NCBI GenBank assembly: GCA_006538405.1
Contig: BJKQ01000012.1
Location: forward strand, 1,027,001 to 1,091,000
Length of the DNA stretch: 64,000 bases
Direction: 5' to 3'
Origin: Hansfordia pulvinata
Taxonomy: Eukaryota; Ascomycota; Sordariomycetes; Xylariales
Below, one piece after another: positions 19,976-33,831 of this stretch. Numbering within the stretch: position 1 is the first letter of the stretch; the number at the start of each line of letters is the position of its first letter. The notes beneath the pieces were generated by a model, which was not told the origin of the DNA, searched no databases, and saw only the letters and a list, made by a program, of their open reading frames with translations. The position numbers were made by a program, and so were the translations under genes.

Positions 19976-22456
19976 TTACGCACTGCGCACAATCATGTCC
20001 TCCCGGTCTGAAGCTGTTAGCAGGTCGTAGAATAATGCGTGCGTCAATCAAATCAAGCTGTGGCCGTCGCGACTTACCGGGTCCGGTTCCGATCCACTTC
20101 ACCTTGACTCCCACAAACTCCTCGATGAACTCCACGTACGCCCGCGCCTGCTTGGGCAAGTCGTAGTACGTCTTCACCTTCGTCTGCTCCCTGTCAGCGT
20201 CACATCAATTTCAAGAAAGGGCACCGTCACTTACCGTCGACGACTGCCACCCTTCAAACTCCTTGTAGATGACCTCGCAGCGCTCGAGCAGGTCCAGATC
20301 GGCCGGGAACGACTCGAGCTCCTCCCCAGTGCTCGGGTCCTTGTAGCCAATGGCAACCTTGAGAGTAGGGAACTCGTCCAGGCAGTCAAGCTGGGCATTC
20401 GGTTAGTCTCCACTCCTCTCCAATCCGTGGCTTCTTCCACACATACCTTGGTGAGGTTGATGGCGGTGTAGTGGTTGATACTCGTGCTGTACTTAACGAC
20501 GACTGTAGGTGTGTCAGTAGCCCCGTACCATGGAATAGACAGTCAGTTTCACATACCCAGGTCGAGCCAGCCGCAACGTCTTTTCCTGCCGGTCGACACA
20601 CCCCACTCGCGGCCAGCCTCTTGGAGCTTCGTGCCAATCTCGCCAGTGTCCTCGGTGACGAAAGGGCCTCCTCCCACACGTGTCGCTACATGATTTGTCA
20701 GCCACCATGCGAATCTGGCACAAGCAACAAACTAACTGTAGGCTTTTACAACGCCGACAACCTCGGAGATCTTGTTGGGGTTGAGCGTCAGACCCGTGAA
20801 GATTCCGCCGAGACCGGCGTTGCTCGACGTCACATAAGGGTAGGTTCCGTAGTCGATGTCCAGCTGTTGCCTGTTAGTCGAAAGCTCACAATCTGCGGCT
20901 GTTCGGGGCTTGAGACCTACCATCAGAGCGTTGGCACCCTCAATCAGGATCTTTCGGTTCTGGTCCTGAGCTTGCTTCATGAATACGACACCGTCCACAA
21001 CGTACTTGGGGCTGCCTGGTGTCAGATCGCATGCAGCTGATTGCCTGCATTTAGGCACTGGGGCTCACTCACAGCTCAGTGCGGTACTGCTTGAAGCGAG
21101 TAATCTCCTCCTCGACGTCGTATTGGAGGAGGTCACCAAAGCCTGCCATACCAGTCAGTGGCGGGAAATGGCGACATGGGGTAGTAATACTGACGCTTGC
21201 GGTACCCTGCAGCAAGTTGACGCAGCTTGCGCTCAAAGAGCTCCTCGTTGAAGATCTCGGAGATGCGGATGCCGCTCCGGGCAGCCTTGTTGCTGTACGA
21301 CGGGCCACTGCATAATGTGAGACAGGGATAACCAAGCCTGGAGAGAACGCACTTACATGCCACCTAAATCGAGTGAGCTCACGTCAGTAGCTGCTTACAC
21401 TTTGAGTGCTCATGGGAAATACTCACGTCCCGTAGTACCAATCGCACGAGAACCGAGCTGTGAGAGCAGTCAGCAGTGCGCGCACGCAGGTGTCGTCTGA
21501 CATGACTGACCTCCACCTCCTCAAGACCATCAACAGCGGCGTGGAGGTCGAGGTTGACGTGTGCGCGGTCGCTGACAAAGATGCGATCGCGGACAGACTG
21601 AAGCCCCTTCTCCTCGAGTTCTTTGAGCTCGCTGAAAAACGCTGGGACGTAGAAGGTGACACCGGAGCCAATCAAGTTCAAGCTCTTGGGGTTGACCAGG
21701 CCAGAAGGAAGCAGGTGGAAGCTGGACAAGTCAGTTTCATGTCGAGGCTGCATCGGGGCCTGTTTGTGGTTTCGTCTCGAGGAGTTCGGGGATCGTGATT
21801 TGAGTCGAGTTGAGACAGTGCAGGTAGGGGTAATCACCTGTAGGAGACGCCATTGGCTCTATAGCAGAGTGTCAGTCGCAGTACGTTTCGGAAAGGTCAA
21901 GAGACAGCCCAACTTACACGATGGAATGACCGGCGTTGTGGCCGCCAGCAGCACGGGCGCAGAAGTCAATTTCAGACTGAGGGTCAGGTTAGTGACGTAT
22001 TTCGTATTTAAAAAGAACAATGGAGATGCTTACACTCAGGATGTCGGTGAGTTTTCCCTTGCCCTCGTCGCCTATTCACGCGAGACAGGTCAGTCATGCC
22101 AAAGCCAGGAGATGTGTGCTGCGTGCGGTTGTGAGAAGATCTTGGGTGTAAGGGGCGCCCGGAGCAGTCCCAGAGTGCGCCGCCGAAGCCCACTGAGCCT
22201 GTTTGTTTGCGCGCGGTGGGCGTTGGAGACGAGTGCGCATGATGACCGCTGGATCCGGCGCCAGGTGATTCGAATTGTCCTGCTTCTGGCCACTTGCAAG
22301 CAGGCCAGCAGATCGACCTGTCTCCAACGAACGGGCAGGATCGCATATGGGACAAAAGTCGCGCGCGGTGGCAGTCGGCAGAGAACGCGCAGGGGGTTCG
22401 TGGACAGGATGGGAGCGCAACGTACCCCATTGGGCACCCAGAATGATAGTCGCCAT
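19976..22456 (-). CDS. ADE12: Adenylosuccinate synthetase, 16 exons
   Basis: Catalyses IMP + Asp + GTP to adenylosuccinate, the first committed AMP step. I read 16 exons on the - strand: 22456-22426, 22071-22034, about 21976-21917, 21858-21838 (21 nt), 21721-21511, 21457-21427, 21363-21357 (7 nt), 21307-21195, 21142-21073, 21011-20921, 20873-20737, 20685-20557, 20502-20457, 20390-20235, 20183-20078 and 20007-19976. Motifs in order are [17 protein letters not shown] (P-loop), [36 protein letters not shown] (split around the 7-nt exon), [36 protein letters not shown] (GTP/Mg loop), [12 protein letters not shown] and the C-terminal GTGP. The intron density is extreme next to its neighbours, including single-exon NDUFAF5. 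Confidence 0.93.
21357..21363 (-). other. 7-nucleotide microexon of ADE12
   Basis: The coding-strand heptamer GTGGCAT is flanked by TTTAG on its left and GTAAGT on its right. It completes R-G-I within the invariant GTTGRGIGPSYSNK motif, so the protein is in frame only if it is included. The flanking introns are 63 (21426-21364) and 49 (21356-21308) bases. Confidence 0.8.
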
Positions 22457-23773
22457 TATGCTTGCGAAGTGAGGGCGTCAATTCGGTGGGGGCTTGTGTC
22501 GATATCGGTGGCTTGTGATGATGCTGGCGGGTGGGAGAGAAAAGAGGCAGACGGACAGGCTGCGGCTGAGTTATTAGGAGCGTGTAATTCAAGTCAAGTA
22601 CGGACACGGTGCTAGCCCACCGTATCGACCTTGAGAGCAAACGGGGCTCAGGCCCGATGTTGACATCAACCACATGGGGGTCTACGGGTACTTGCGTGTA
22701 CGTCCTCTCCGCGGACAGACGGGTGTGGCTGGAGGGGCAGTTGCAGTTTGTCACAGGTCCATTCAGTACCTCTCCATCAAACGGACGGCGCGTGGCCGAA
22801 TGCGCTGCGGCCTCCGATTTGGGTAGCCCGAGGTTAGTCACGTCCAATTACGTCGACGACGACGGTGGGCGTTCGCAGCGCGCGACGGAGGGGGCAGCGG
22901 AAACGGAGGGCGGGCTGGTCCTGCCGTGCAGGGCCTTGACACGCATCTGGTCGTGACTGCCCCGCGATCGATGGTGGGGTTCTCGCGGCTGTTTTTCGCT
23001 GTCGTGGCGGGGCTGCCAGTCACGAAAAATGTAAATTCGCCATCCGCAATCGGCCGGCAAATGCGTCGCGGAAGGAGCGAAGCACAGACAGAGTTTTTGT
23101 GCATGGTCCACAATTAATTATGTCGAGTGCTTCATGCATTTATGCATGTAAAGTGTGTCGATCAAATGCATAATTGATGACCTGAGATGCGCATAATGTT
23201 CCATACCAGAGTCGACAGAGACACCAGATGTTCAGACGGTCCAGACTTTGATCACTCCATCAAATATACAAATATATCAATGTGACTGGATGCAGTCGCA
23301 CAATTCGATCCAGATGCCGCTTTTGTTCCACACCAACTGCCCACGAACTGTCAATCAATATCCCGGAACAGGGTTGCACTTCAAGTTGCTGTGTCTCCTA
23401 CTACCAGATTCAGTATGATCAACCTGATATTACGAGTAGTTGCACTAGCAGCTTTCTCTGCTGATGTATCGGAGCTGGCAGGCACTATATGCGTTGATAA
23501 ACTGACATAATGCAGCACTCGATCGATCCAAAGCCTTGCAGACGGATTCAAGATGATTCAAAAGCTTATGTACTTCTATACCGCCCACTATCCAATGTGC
23601 AACTCTCGTCCCCGTCTATCTGAAGTGTTATATACAAGGAGCCTCCATTAAGGAAATGACAGAAACACCAGCGCCGAACCAATGTCGAATCAAGAGCTTC
23701 CCACCTCGTGCTCCCATCCCTCACCTCGAGTCGAGCCACTGTCGCTTCCTCAGCCCACCCCTCCATCCCTCCA
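22457..23773. other. intergenic, ADE12 promoter and AT-rich island
   Basis: The right half (about 23100-23650) is markedly AT-rich for this window, with several ATGCAT/TGCATAAT words and one TACGAGTA at 23431. No gene is supported. Confidence 0.5.
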
Positions 23774-24869
23774 TCAAACAGAAACATACTGACCAACATA
23801 AGCCACTTCCAGCATGCTGCCGAACCCGTCCTGGGTGTTGCCGTTTGGAGGCCCGGGCTGTTCGTCACCCAAGATTAGCACACAAAGGTCTGCCCGGTCT
23901 GGAGTCTCACTGCTGCTCTCGCAGAAGAAGAAGAGTAGAGAACTGGATAAGGAGGAACAGAAAAAGAGAAGAAGGGATGAGGAAAGTCTTGGACTCACCC
24001 AGTCGCCCCCAACGGCCATGTTGAGGATGAAGAAGAGCGGCGCGGCGGCCAGCGAGTTCCAGACGCCCTGGTCGCCGATGCGCGCCCCGGACACGGAGTG
24101 GAAGGGCGCGTCGTCGACGAACCAGGTCATCATCTGCGACTGCCAGTCCCCCGGGCGCCGGTCCCACTCGACGCGCCAGACGTGCCAGTCCTGGTTGGCG
24201 ACGCCGACCGACGCCCCGATGCCCGTCGGCTCGTTGCAGATGCCCCCCGGGTACACGTGGCAGTGGATCGTCCCGTACGCCGTCAGCTGCCCGTTGACCG
24301 TCTCCATGGCGTCTATCTCGCCGCACTGCGGCCACTGTTTTGCATCTGTGTCAGTTTTCAGGGGAGAGTAGTCTTGAGAGCGATGATGAGACCATCGTGG
24401 TGGTGATGATGATGGGGTACGGGAGGTAAATTCTTACCGGGACCCCCTGGCGCATCGCGTCCCCCAGCATCCAGAACGCCGGCCACAGCCCCTTCTTGTT
24501 CTCGACGGCGTTCTTGCCGAACGACACCTTGGCCTCGGCCCGGGTGACCCTGCCCGGGGCCGGGGTGAAGGCGTACTTGGACTCGATCCGGCCCGACGTC
24601 CACTGGCCCGTGGCCGGGTCCCGGCGGGGCACCAGCTGGATCGTGCCCCCGCCGCTGATCTGCACGTTGGCCGTCGTCGCCGTGTACGTCTGCTGCTCGT
24701 TGTTCGCCCCCTTGCCCGTGATGGCGTTCCAGTTGTTCGTGTTGACGAACTCGCCCGCGCTCCCCGGGAACGTCGCCTGCCACGCCAGGTTGAACCCGTT
24801 GTAGATCGGCGCCGGCTCGGCCGTCGCCAGCGCCGCGATGAGCGACACGGTCAGCCCTCGGAAAAGCAT
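23774..24869 (-). CDS. Secreted GH16 family glucanase-like enzyme
   Basis: Three exons on the - strand (24869-24438, 24334-23999, 23857-23774) encode 283 residues. A signal peptide (MLFRGLTVSLIAALATA) is followed by FNLAWQATFPG and NNWNAITGKGANNEQQTYT. Then come GRIESKYAF, a GLWPAFWMLGD tryptophan strand and the GH16 catalytic box CGEIDAME (ExDxxE form: nucleophile Glu, assisting Asp, acid/base Glu). After it come VWRVEWDR, MTWFVDD, FFILNMAVGGDWPGPPN and the C-terminal MLEVAYVGQY. This is the laminarinase/endo-beta-1,3(4)-glucanase layout with a jelly-roll fold, so the enzyme probably acts outside the cell on beta-glucan. Exact substrate is not readable. No carbohydrate-binding module or GPI signal is visible. 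Confidence 0.88.
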
Positions 24870-25051
24870 CGTGGTTGTCGTGATGTAGGTCTCTCCTTGA
24901 AGTGAGATGAGCGATGAGAATAGAAGAAGAAAAGAAAGAGAAAGAATAGAATAAGAAGACAGACTCGGCAAGTCGCGTATATACAAAGAACCGTGCCGCG
25001 TCGCGCGAGGGCTTCTCTGCTCGTGATGCTGCTCTTCCGACCTTGTAGGCG

Positions 25052-25060
25052 CTTATATAG
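25052..25060 (-). promoter_or_regulatory. TATA-like element upstream of the GH16 gene
   Basis: The - strand reads CTATATAAG about 185 bases before the GH16 start codon. Placement suits a core promoter with a long leader; it is a sequence match only. Confidence 0.35.
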
Positions 25061-25440
25061 ACGCTCTTGATCTCATTGTCGGTCTGCCTCGTCGTCGGCG
25101 GCGGCGGCGGCAGCAGCAGCAGTCTCGTGAGATATCGCAAGTCCGCAGATGACCTATGCGTCACGACAGAGGGACACCCGGTGTGTAAGAGAAATAGCAT
25201 CTGCCGGAGGGTCGACCGCATGGAGCGAGCATCCCATCCAGAGATGGGCCACCGGCTCGCTTTTGATCAACAGGTCCCCCCTTCTCCCCTTGAGCCCACA
25301 CGCGCATGATGTCTAAGGGTCGACAGACGGGTAGCAGAAGGTCACAGTCGAGGCTCAGCCTGATGGGCAAAGGGACCTTTTCCCCAGCCACCCCGTGGCA
25401 TTCCTCTGGCCTGTCTCACAGCCAGCTTGCTAAGAGAGAG

Positions 25441-25496
25441 AGTGTGTGTGTTTGTGTGTGCGTGTGCGCGTGTGTGTGCGTATATGTGCGCGCGCG
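25441..25496. repeat. alternating TG/CG tract
   Basis: About 55 bases of nearly strict purine-pyrimidine alternation (TGTGTG, CGTGTGCGCG, TATATG, CGCGCG), the kind of sequence that can adopt Z-DNA. Confidence 0.75.
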
Positions 25497-26430
25497 ATCC
25501 GAGCGAGAAGCCACCCTAACCCACCGATCCCGCGATCAGGCGGGCCCGCCGCAGTTCAAGAGCCATTCTAGAAAAGCTGACCCCCCGAGGCATGGCGGAA
25601 GGAAGGAAGGGAGGGCATTTCCACAGTGGCGCCTCTACCACCGACGCAATCTTGTCCCAGAAGCCTCTGCGGCCCTCACCTCCGCTCGCCTTTCCTCTCC
25701 GGGGGAGCGTGTGCCGGTTCCCGGTGCCCGTCCCGTCGCGGATGACCCGCCAGGCCCCCCCGGGGAGGAGCAAGGCAGAGAGACGGGGCACCACGCGCCG
25801 GGATCTCGGCTGAGCACCCGACGAGGGTCTCTTGGGGCATGAGGAGCGCGCACGCACGGTCACCGCAGCCCACCAGACCCGTCATTCTGCAGCAAGGCGG
25901 TGCCACGTGCGGTTGGGGAGGGGAGGGAAGCGTGGCGACGACAGCGGCGGCGACGGCGGCAGTTGGTGGGGAACGCGGAGGGGCAGTCGATTGCAGAGTC
26001 ATGGAAGCAAGCAAGCAAGGGAGACTCCAAGTGTGGCGCTCGCGCGCCTACGGGCCGGGTTGTGTGTGCGTGTGAGAGAGCGCCTCTACCTCCCGCCCGT
26101 CAACGAACTACCTGGGAGCCTACAAGATATCCATCTACGAAAGGCGACCAGGGCGTGCGCGTGGGCGTCATCAGAAGTGGCGCCTTTGCTTCCCGCCGGG
26201 GAGCCAGAGCAATATGAGGGATACTGACGGGACGAGCTACGAGTAGAGCAGCGCAACGATGCCGGCCGTCCGATGTCCTCATTCGAACGGGTGGCTGAGG
26301 TGGCTCCCCCCTATCCCTCAAGATTCCACCCTAAATAGAGGTTATTTCCCCTTACGGCTCGGGGGGGGCTTGCCGCCTAGCGAAGAGCCGAGAAGAAAGA
26401 GGGAGAGAAGCGGAAGAGAAGTGGAAGAGA

Positions 26431-26451
26431 AGCACAGCACAGCACAGCACA
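26431..26451. repeat. (GCACA)4 short tandem repeat
   Basis: Four tandem GCACA units in noncoding DNA, after a GGAAGAGAAG purine tract. Confidence 0.7.
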
Positions 26452-26904
26452 AGGTCCAGATCACGCTGGGCGCTTGCGCCTGACGCGCCGTCGTGTCTCA
26501 GTGCGACATCATGCGCCACCCTCTCGAATTGGACTGAGGAGGCAGAGGCCGCAAAGTGGGGAACCCTCTTCTTCTCCAAGACAAGACAACCTTAGGGACC
26601 ACGCCGGCCGCACGCACCGGGTGCTTCCCCCCCTCTCTCTCCTTCTCACACCATCTGGCTCGCTCTGTCGTCGCCCTCTCACTCACGCGGGCGCGCTCAC
26701 AGGTGAGGCTATAGGCAAGGCAACAGGTCTTGTGAGTGGTTCCCCTTTGCCCACGCGCCAAAGGGCGGGCCCTCGATCGCGTCCCTTCTCTTCCCCGCAG
26801 CTATGTCATCGGTCGCTGGGAAGGGATCAACGAGGCGAAGGGTTCTGTCGCGGGGGAAGGGTGCACTATCTCGGGCCGGGCAGTGACCCGTTAGGTCGAG
26901 TCTT

Positions 26905-26937
<33 letters not shown>
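26905..26937. repeat. (GA)n microsatellite
   Basis: About 16 GA units in noncoding DNA. Confidence 0.85.
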
Positions 26938-26938
<1 letters not shown>

Positions 26939-28308
26939 CGATGATGAGTCGTTGCCGCCTGTGGAATGCGCGCCATCGCAATCCGAGGCGAATGGCACAG
27001 AGGACTGGTAGAGGCGGAGTTGCCATCAGAGCCTGTCGCTTTCATTACCAGCACACTCTTGCCACAGCCCAGGATCAAAACCCCCTTGCAGCTCATCAGA
27101 CCGGTGGCGCAAACGTAAAGGTAAGCTCGTGCAGGCAGATGCTTACCTCCCTTATTAGGCGCCTGAGGTACCTTACTTAGAATGACTGGGAGCCCACCAC
27201 TCGCTCTCGCATGAGAGCCGCGATGGCAAGAAACATGATTTGATGCCATGATGCTGCTCTTGACGAAAGACCGATGGCTACTAGGTACCCAGTACCCGGT
27301 GCTGTGCACGACATTAGGGCCTGAACCAAGGCCAAAGTGTCTCTCGGCTGCCTTTCGAGCTGGCACTGGCCCCCTCTCTGTCTCTTTTCCAAGACAACCT
27401 TGGGCTGCGATACGCCGCGATCAAGGCTGCAAACAGAGATATCCGGGCCAAGGGCCGTCGTGCCCTCATCGGCCGCGTGTACGAGTGCTAGTGCTGTCAG
27501 CCGTCGGCAAGGCTAGCTGCTTGCCCCCATTGCAAGTTTCCCATGAGCAGGTCCGCCAGATAGGCTGCCCTCTCGTTGAGGTCATCCTTTCCAAGCCGCT
27601 CGCCGCGAGGGAGCAGGCGACAAGGCGTGGCATAGCTTCGGTAGGCAAAGTAGGTAGATAGTCAGCCCGGGCTATGGGGCCCACGCCAACAGTGTCTCCC
27701 AACCCGCAGTCGTGATGAGTGCCGAGAAGTTCCCTCTTCAATTTCGGCTACTGCCATACTTGACATGGACAAACTCGTGAACGTAAGAGAAGCCAGAGGT
27801 AGGCATTCTCGGTCTTTTGAGGGCACCATCAGGCGCCTGCTCGCTCCAGTGGTCTCCAAAACACCAATGACAACTGCGAGGGTCATCGACGTTTCCCGAA
27901 ACAGTGGCCGTATTCAATTTAAATGGCTCTGCGATCACAACAGGGAACAAGGGGTGTCCTATGCTGTTCGACTAAAGTTGATACCAGATAACCTTGCGAT
28001 CGAACACGACAGAGGCAAGTGTTGGACAGGGTAAGCCTGGTCGCCGTCAGCTGATATCTCACAGCTACCCGGAGCAAGTCGGCATGCCCATCCGCCACGG
28101 TGCTCGGGGCCTTTAAGGGGATACCCAAGAATCCGCCTCAATTGGTGGAACCTGTCATTTTTCGTCAGCTGAGGAGCTCTTCGGCTGCGAGTACACGCCA
28201 CGGGCCCGCCGCATCATCCACGGACTGAATCGCCACAGGGCAGGCATACAAGAAGAGCTTCGGGCTCTTCGCTAGAAATACTTCCTGACTCTGAAGCCTT
28301 CGCCATCC

Positions 28309-28343
28309 CTTCTTCTTCTTCTTCTTTTTTTTTTTTTTTTTTT
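28309..28343. repeat. (CTT)n running into a T homopolymer
   Basis: Five or six CTT units followed by about 19 T, some 60 bases upstream of a small secreted-protein gene. Confidence 0.8.
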
Positions 28344-28405
28344 AGCAAGACTCAAGGTCAACACCCGATAATCATTCGGTACCATCTTGTTGAGTGTGCC
28401 ACAGA

Positions 28406-28963
28406 ATGGTCGCTTTGTCCCTTTGGACCCTCGCCCTGGCTGCAGGAACCGCGGCTACGGCTCGGCCTTCTCTCGAAACTCGAAACGGAAATGTGGCTTA
28501 TATGGGAGCAAAGGCGACAGATGGACGACTGGATGCTGCAAATCAAAGGTGCGATGGAACGCAAGTGGGAAGACTTGACATGCGCGAGCAGGCCCCTATT
28601 CACAGAGCCGGGAGCACCGCTAGATTCTATTTCTACGGTGAGCACGTCGCGGCGAGAAGACAGTAGCACCCATCGAAGCTAACAGTAACCCCAGGTACAA
28701 AGTGCATCAAGACACCTGGCGCGACATGCTGGGAGCTGGATGACTTGGTCACGTGGGTTAGCGGCAAGGAGTGCGAGCTCTATCTCTATAAAAACACAAA
28801 GAATTGCAACCGCAGTCAGGCTGACTCGGAGGGCTTCATTAACCCACCGGGCCGGGCGGACGGGGAAATCATCAAAATGCATGGTCCGCAGAGCAGCGTG
28901 GCTCTCGCCGGTGAATACACCTTCCGATCCATGCTCATAGATTGTGAAGAGGACCATAGGTAG
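28406..28963 (+). CDS. Small secreted cysteine-containing protein
   Basis: Two exons, 28406-28637 and 28695-28963, with a GTGAGC...CCCAG intron, give 166 residues. The N terminus MVALSLWTLALAAGTAATA is a good signal peptide. The mature protein has six Cys (NQRC, GTKC, GATCWE, GKECELY, KNCN and IDCEED) and short stretches such as DDLVTWVSGKECELYLYKN. The even Cys number and small size suit an extracellular, disulfide-held protein; I do not recognise the family. The splice falls inside FYFYG/TKC and keeps the frame exactly. It stands alone between two gene-poor stretches, which is common for effector-like genes, but that role is inference. Confidence 0.65.
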
Positions 28964-31062
28964 GGCTCGAGGCGGAAAAGAGTAACTCTTGATCGGCGAG
29001 AGGGCGGCGTCATCCATGAGTGCATTGTTCCTTCGCGGGTCTGCTTCGGTTCTGCTGCTGACCACCGACAGAGCCATCTCTCATCGGATTGGGAATCAGA
29101 GTTGAGGCACCTTTTTAGTTTTGGTTGACAAGAGGTCCGCACTGCTGGCAGGATTCCCAGATAGTCAATACAGGAGCTAATAGCCGCGACTCATAGACAT
29201 CACACCGGCCTCAGTGACGAGTGACCGCGGCAGACAGCGAGGGGGGCTCCCCAATGAGACAAACATGTTTACAGCTGGTAAAACATTGAAGGCTCGAATG
29301 GCTTGATTTTTAGAATGTGGCCGGTAACCAGGGCTTAAGCCTGGTCTGAGTCGCCGTCTCACCCCGGCTATCGTCCGGCAGACATCCAAGAGTCATTTGC
29401 TACTAAAAATTCCGGGAGCAATCGCAAGCAAGACGCGAGCCAATAGTCAGTTCCGCGGTAGGCGGCGGAATCAGATTCAAAGCTTGCCCAACGCCCAACG
29501 TCTCACGCCGACCGCGTCTCTGGAAATGACTGTCATGAGGCTCTGCTGGCTCGTGCCGTGAGACAGGCACTCACAGTAGATGAAGGGCTGGCGGCTGATG
29601 CGGCTGCAGCGGTTACGGTTGCTCAAGACAGTCCTCTGGTTCACCATACGAATAGACCCAAGCTACAACAAGGGTCTGTGGAACACGGCACGGGAGCCGG
29701 GTTGGCAGAGACCCAACCCGAGCCAGCGACACCGGGCAACCCGGGCCGGGTCATTACTGCAAGACGCGGCTGAGGTGAGCCAGACGTGGAAAAGATGGGT
29801 GTCTCAGTGCCGAACGACGATGACGCCCAACATGGGCTTACGTGCTTCCAAATTGCATGAGAAATGGGGCTGTGTCTGGGGGAAGGGTGAATGCTTCAAG
29901 CTGAACAACTTAAGTGTCTGGTAGTTCAGCACCACCCGGCACCTCCAACGCACGCACGCAAGAAATCGAGAGCACTCTACAGTGCCTGGCCCTCTCCGCC
30001 TTACAAGAACCACTTCCATCTTCATGCCGTGCATTGGGTACCTACCTTCCAGGCAACGTCGAGGCATTGGACGGGGTGACTCACACAACGCGAACCGTCC
30101 GTACGAGTATCGACTGTTGGGACAAGCCTACCTAGCTTGGTCCATACAATGTCGGCTGGGGCCACTGTCAACAATTTTTCGTGAACAGATACTCGTACCT
30201 CTTCAGTGAGCAGCGGTAGCCGCAAGAGGTTTGACGTGCGCAACCACGGGAGCTGAGACGCAGGGGTTGCCGGCTCATGGAGCACCGACGCCCATTGGGC
30301 CAGACAGGGCGGCCTGCGCCGGCGCGCTCATGGTGGCACGCGCCTGATCCAGCACAATATGTGACGACAATGCATGTCTCGGAGTTGCAGGCGGCACGGA
30401 ACGGTAGAGGCACGGCAGAGGCAGACCGGGCACGGGGCAGAATTACGGAGTACTCGTACGGGCTCGAGACGGCCAGGCACGGCACGGCAACCTCCGCGCT
30501 AAGGTCAACGTCGGGTACTCGTATTGGCGGCCGCGGGGGGCAGGCTGGATTCGTACCGCCCCGTAATCACGTTGGAACCAGGCAAGCCAGGACGGTACGG
30601 CAGGCTTTGGGTTCGACCCCTCCGTTTCACACCGTCGGCCCCCGTCACACCGCTTAGCCGAAGGGGCTTAGTGCGGGGCAGGTGACGGACTTCCGCCCAG
30701 CTGAAGTCCCGCCGTCTCTGGGCACCCCCGCGCTCCTTGCAGCAATGGATGGCAACTGGAAGCACCGCCCCCAGACACCGCTGGCAGCCCGCACCATGCA
30801 CGCCCCGGCAGAATTCGCTGGCACTGTGGCAGCCGCCCTCGGTGCCCGCCGAATTTTCAACCTACATGAAGCGCGGTAGCTGGCGCGTCAGAACGGCCTC
30901 TTTTTCCTCTCCTCCCTCCCCCCCATCTGGCGATTGCCAATTGGGGTCCAACTCATTACACTGCCGGGTCACGTCTGTCTACTCTCGCGCCTTTCCGCCT
31001 CTCTTACCACCGGTCCATCACCCCTACGAGCATCCCGGCAGCAGTCTGCCCCCGTCGCCAAG
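28964..31062. other. 2.1-kb gene-poor region with TACGAGTA cluster
   Basis: Holds four TACGAGTA/TACTCGTA copies within 420 bases (30102, 30190, 30451, 30516), a TACGGAGTA at 30444 and a TGACTCA at 30077. The last 150 bases form the C/T-rich leader of CTP synthase. No gene or RNA is supported. Confidence 0.55.
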
Positions 31063-33348
<2,286 letters not shown>

Positions 33349-33831
33349 TTATGGTGCTTAAGGCGCATTGGTTTTATTCCGGAGTTTACGACCCCAGTTG
33401 GTGGGCGTGGATGTCTTTGTTTGCTTAGGATTATAGATGCTCTGCTGATGAGGAGCAACGGTAGATTAAACAGCATGGGATGGCCGGAGCGGGCGACAAC
33501 ACAAGACTGGTGCAAAACGAGACGTACAAGTAGATACCTTAAGCAGCACGCGTTGGCCCTCTGAAATATGGGAACTTGGCATCTGTAGTTGAGAGCTTTT
33601 CTGAGAGAATACAAGCGAATCAATCATACGGAAGTGCTCTCCGCCTGCGTTTTCCGTTCCCAGCACCACTCTCGCTCGTGATTTGGCGAACCTGTTGCTG
33701 TTATCCTCTCAAGACACGAGCTGTCTTCATTTCAGATCCCGCTTACACGACCTCCAAGCGTCGTTTCACTCGCACACGTCGCTCCATCCCGACCGTATCA
33801 AATATATCTCGTCGGCGTCAACACCGTCCGC
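33349..33831. other. 3' flanks of CTP synthase and the following gene
   Basis: Spacer between two convergent genes; no feature is seen. Confidence 0.45.

Larger units (their letters stand above)
24870..28405. other. 3.5-kb gene-poor region with simple repeats
   Basis: No reading frame here has recognisable content. It holds a TATA-like site upstream of the GH16 gene, a TG/CG alternating tract (25441-25496), (GCACA)4 (26431-26451), a (GA)n tract (26905-26937), GGTACC words near 27165 and 27283, one TACGAGTA (26238), and a CTT tract running into a T run (28309-28343). Short frames near 27.7-28.1 kb have slightly more ordinary composition, but I cannot support a gene. Confidence 0.5.

Noticed and set aside
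24974..24985. GTATATAC as the GH16 TATA box
   Set aside because: Closer to the start than the TATATAAG at 25052 but a weaker match; left undecided and not listed.
27700..28260. Possible small gene in either direction
   Set aside because: Several frames of 70-90 codons exist, one containing FKWLCDHNREQGVSYAV, but none has a signal peptide, convincing splice sites or a known domain.
30560..30640. tRNA-like GGTTCGACCCC box near 30608
   Set aside because: The T-loop-like box has no matching acceptor, D or anticodon stems around it.
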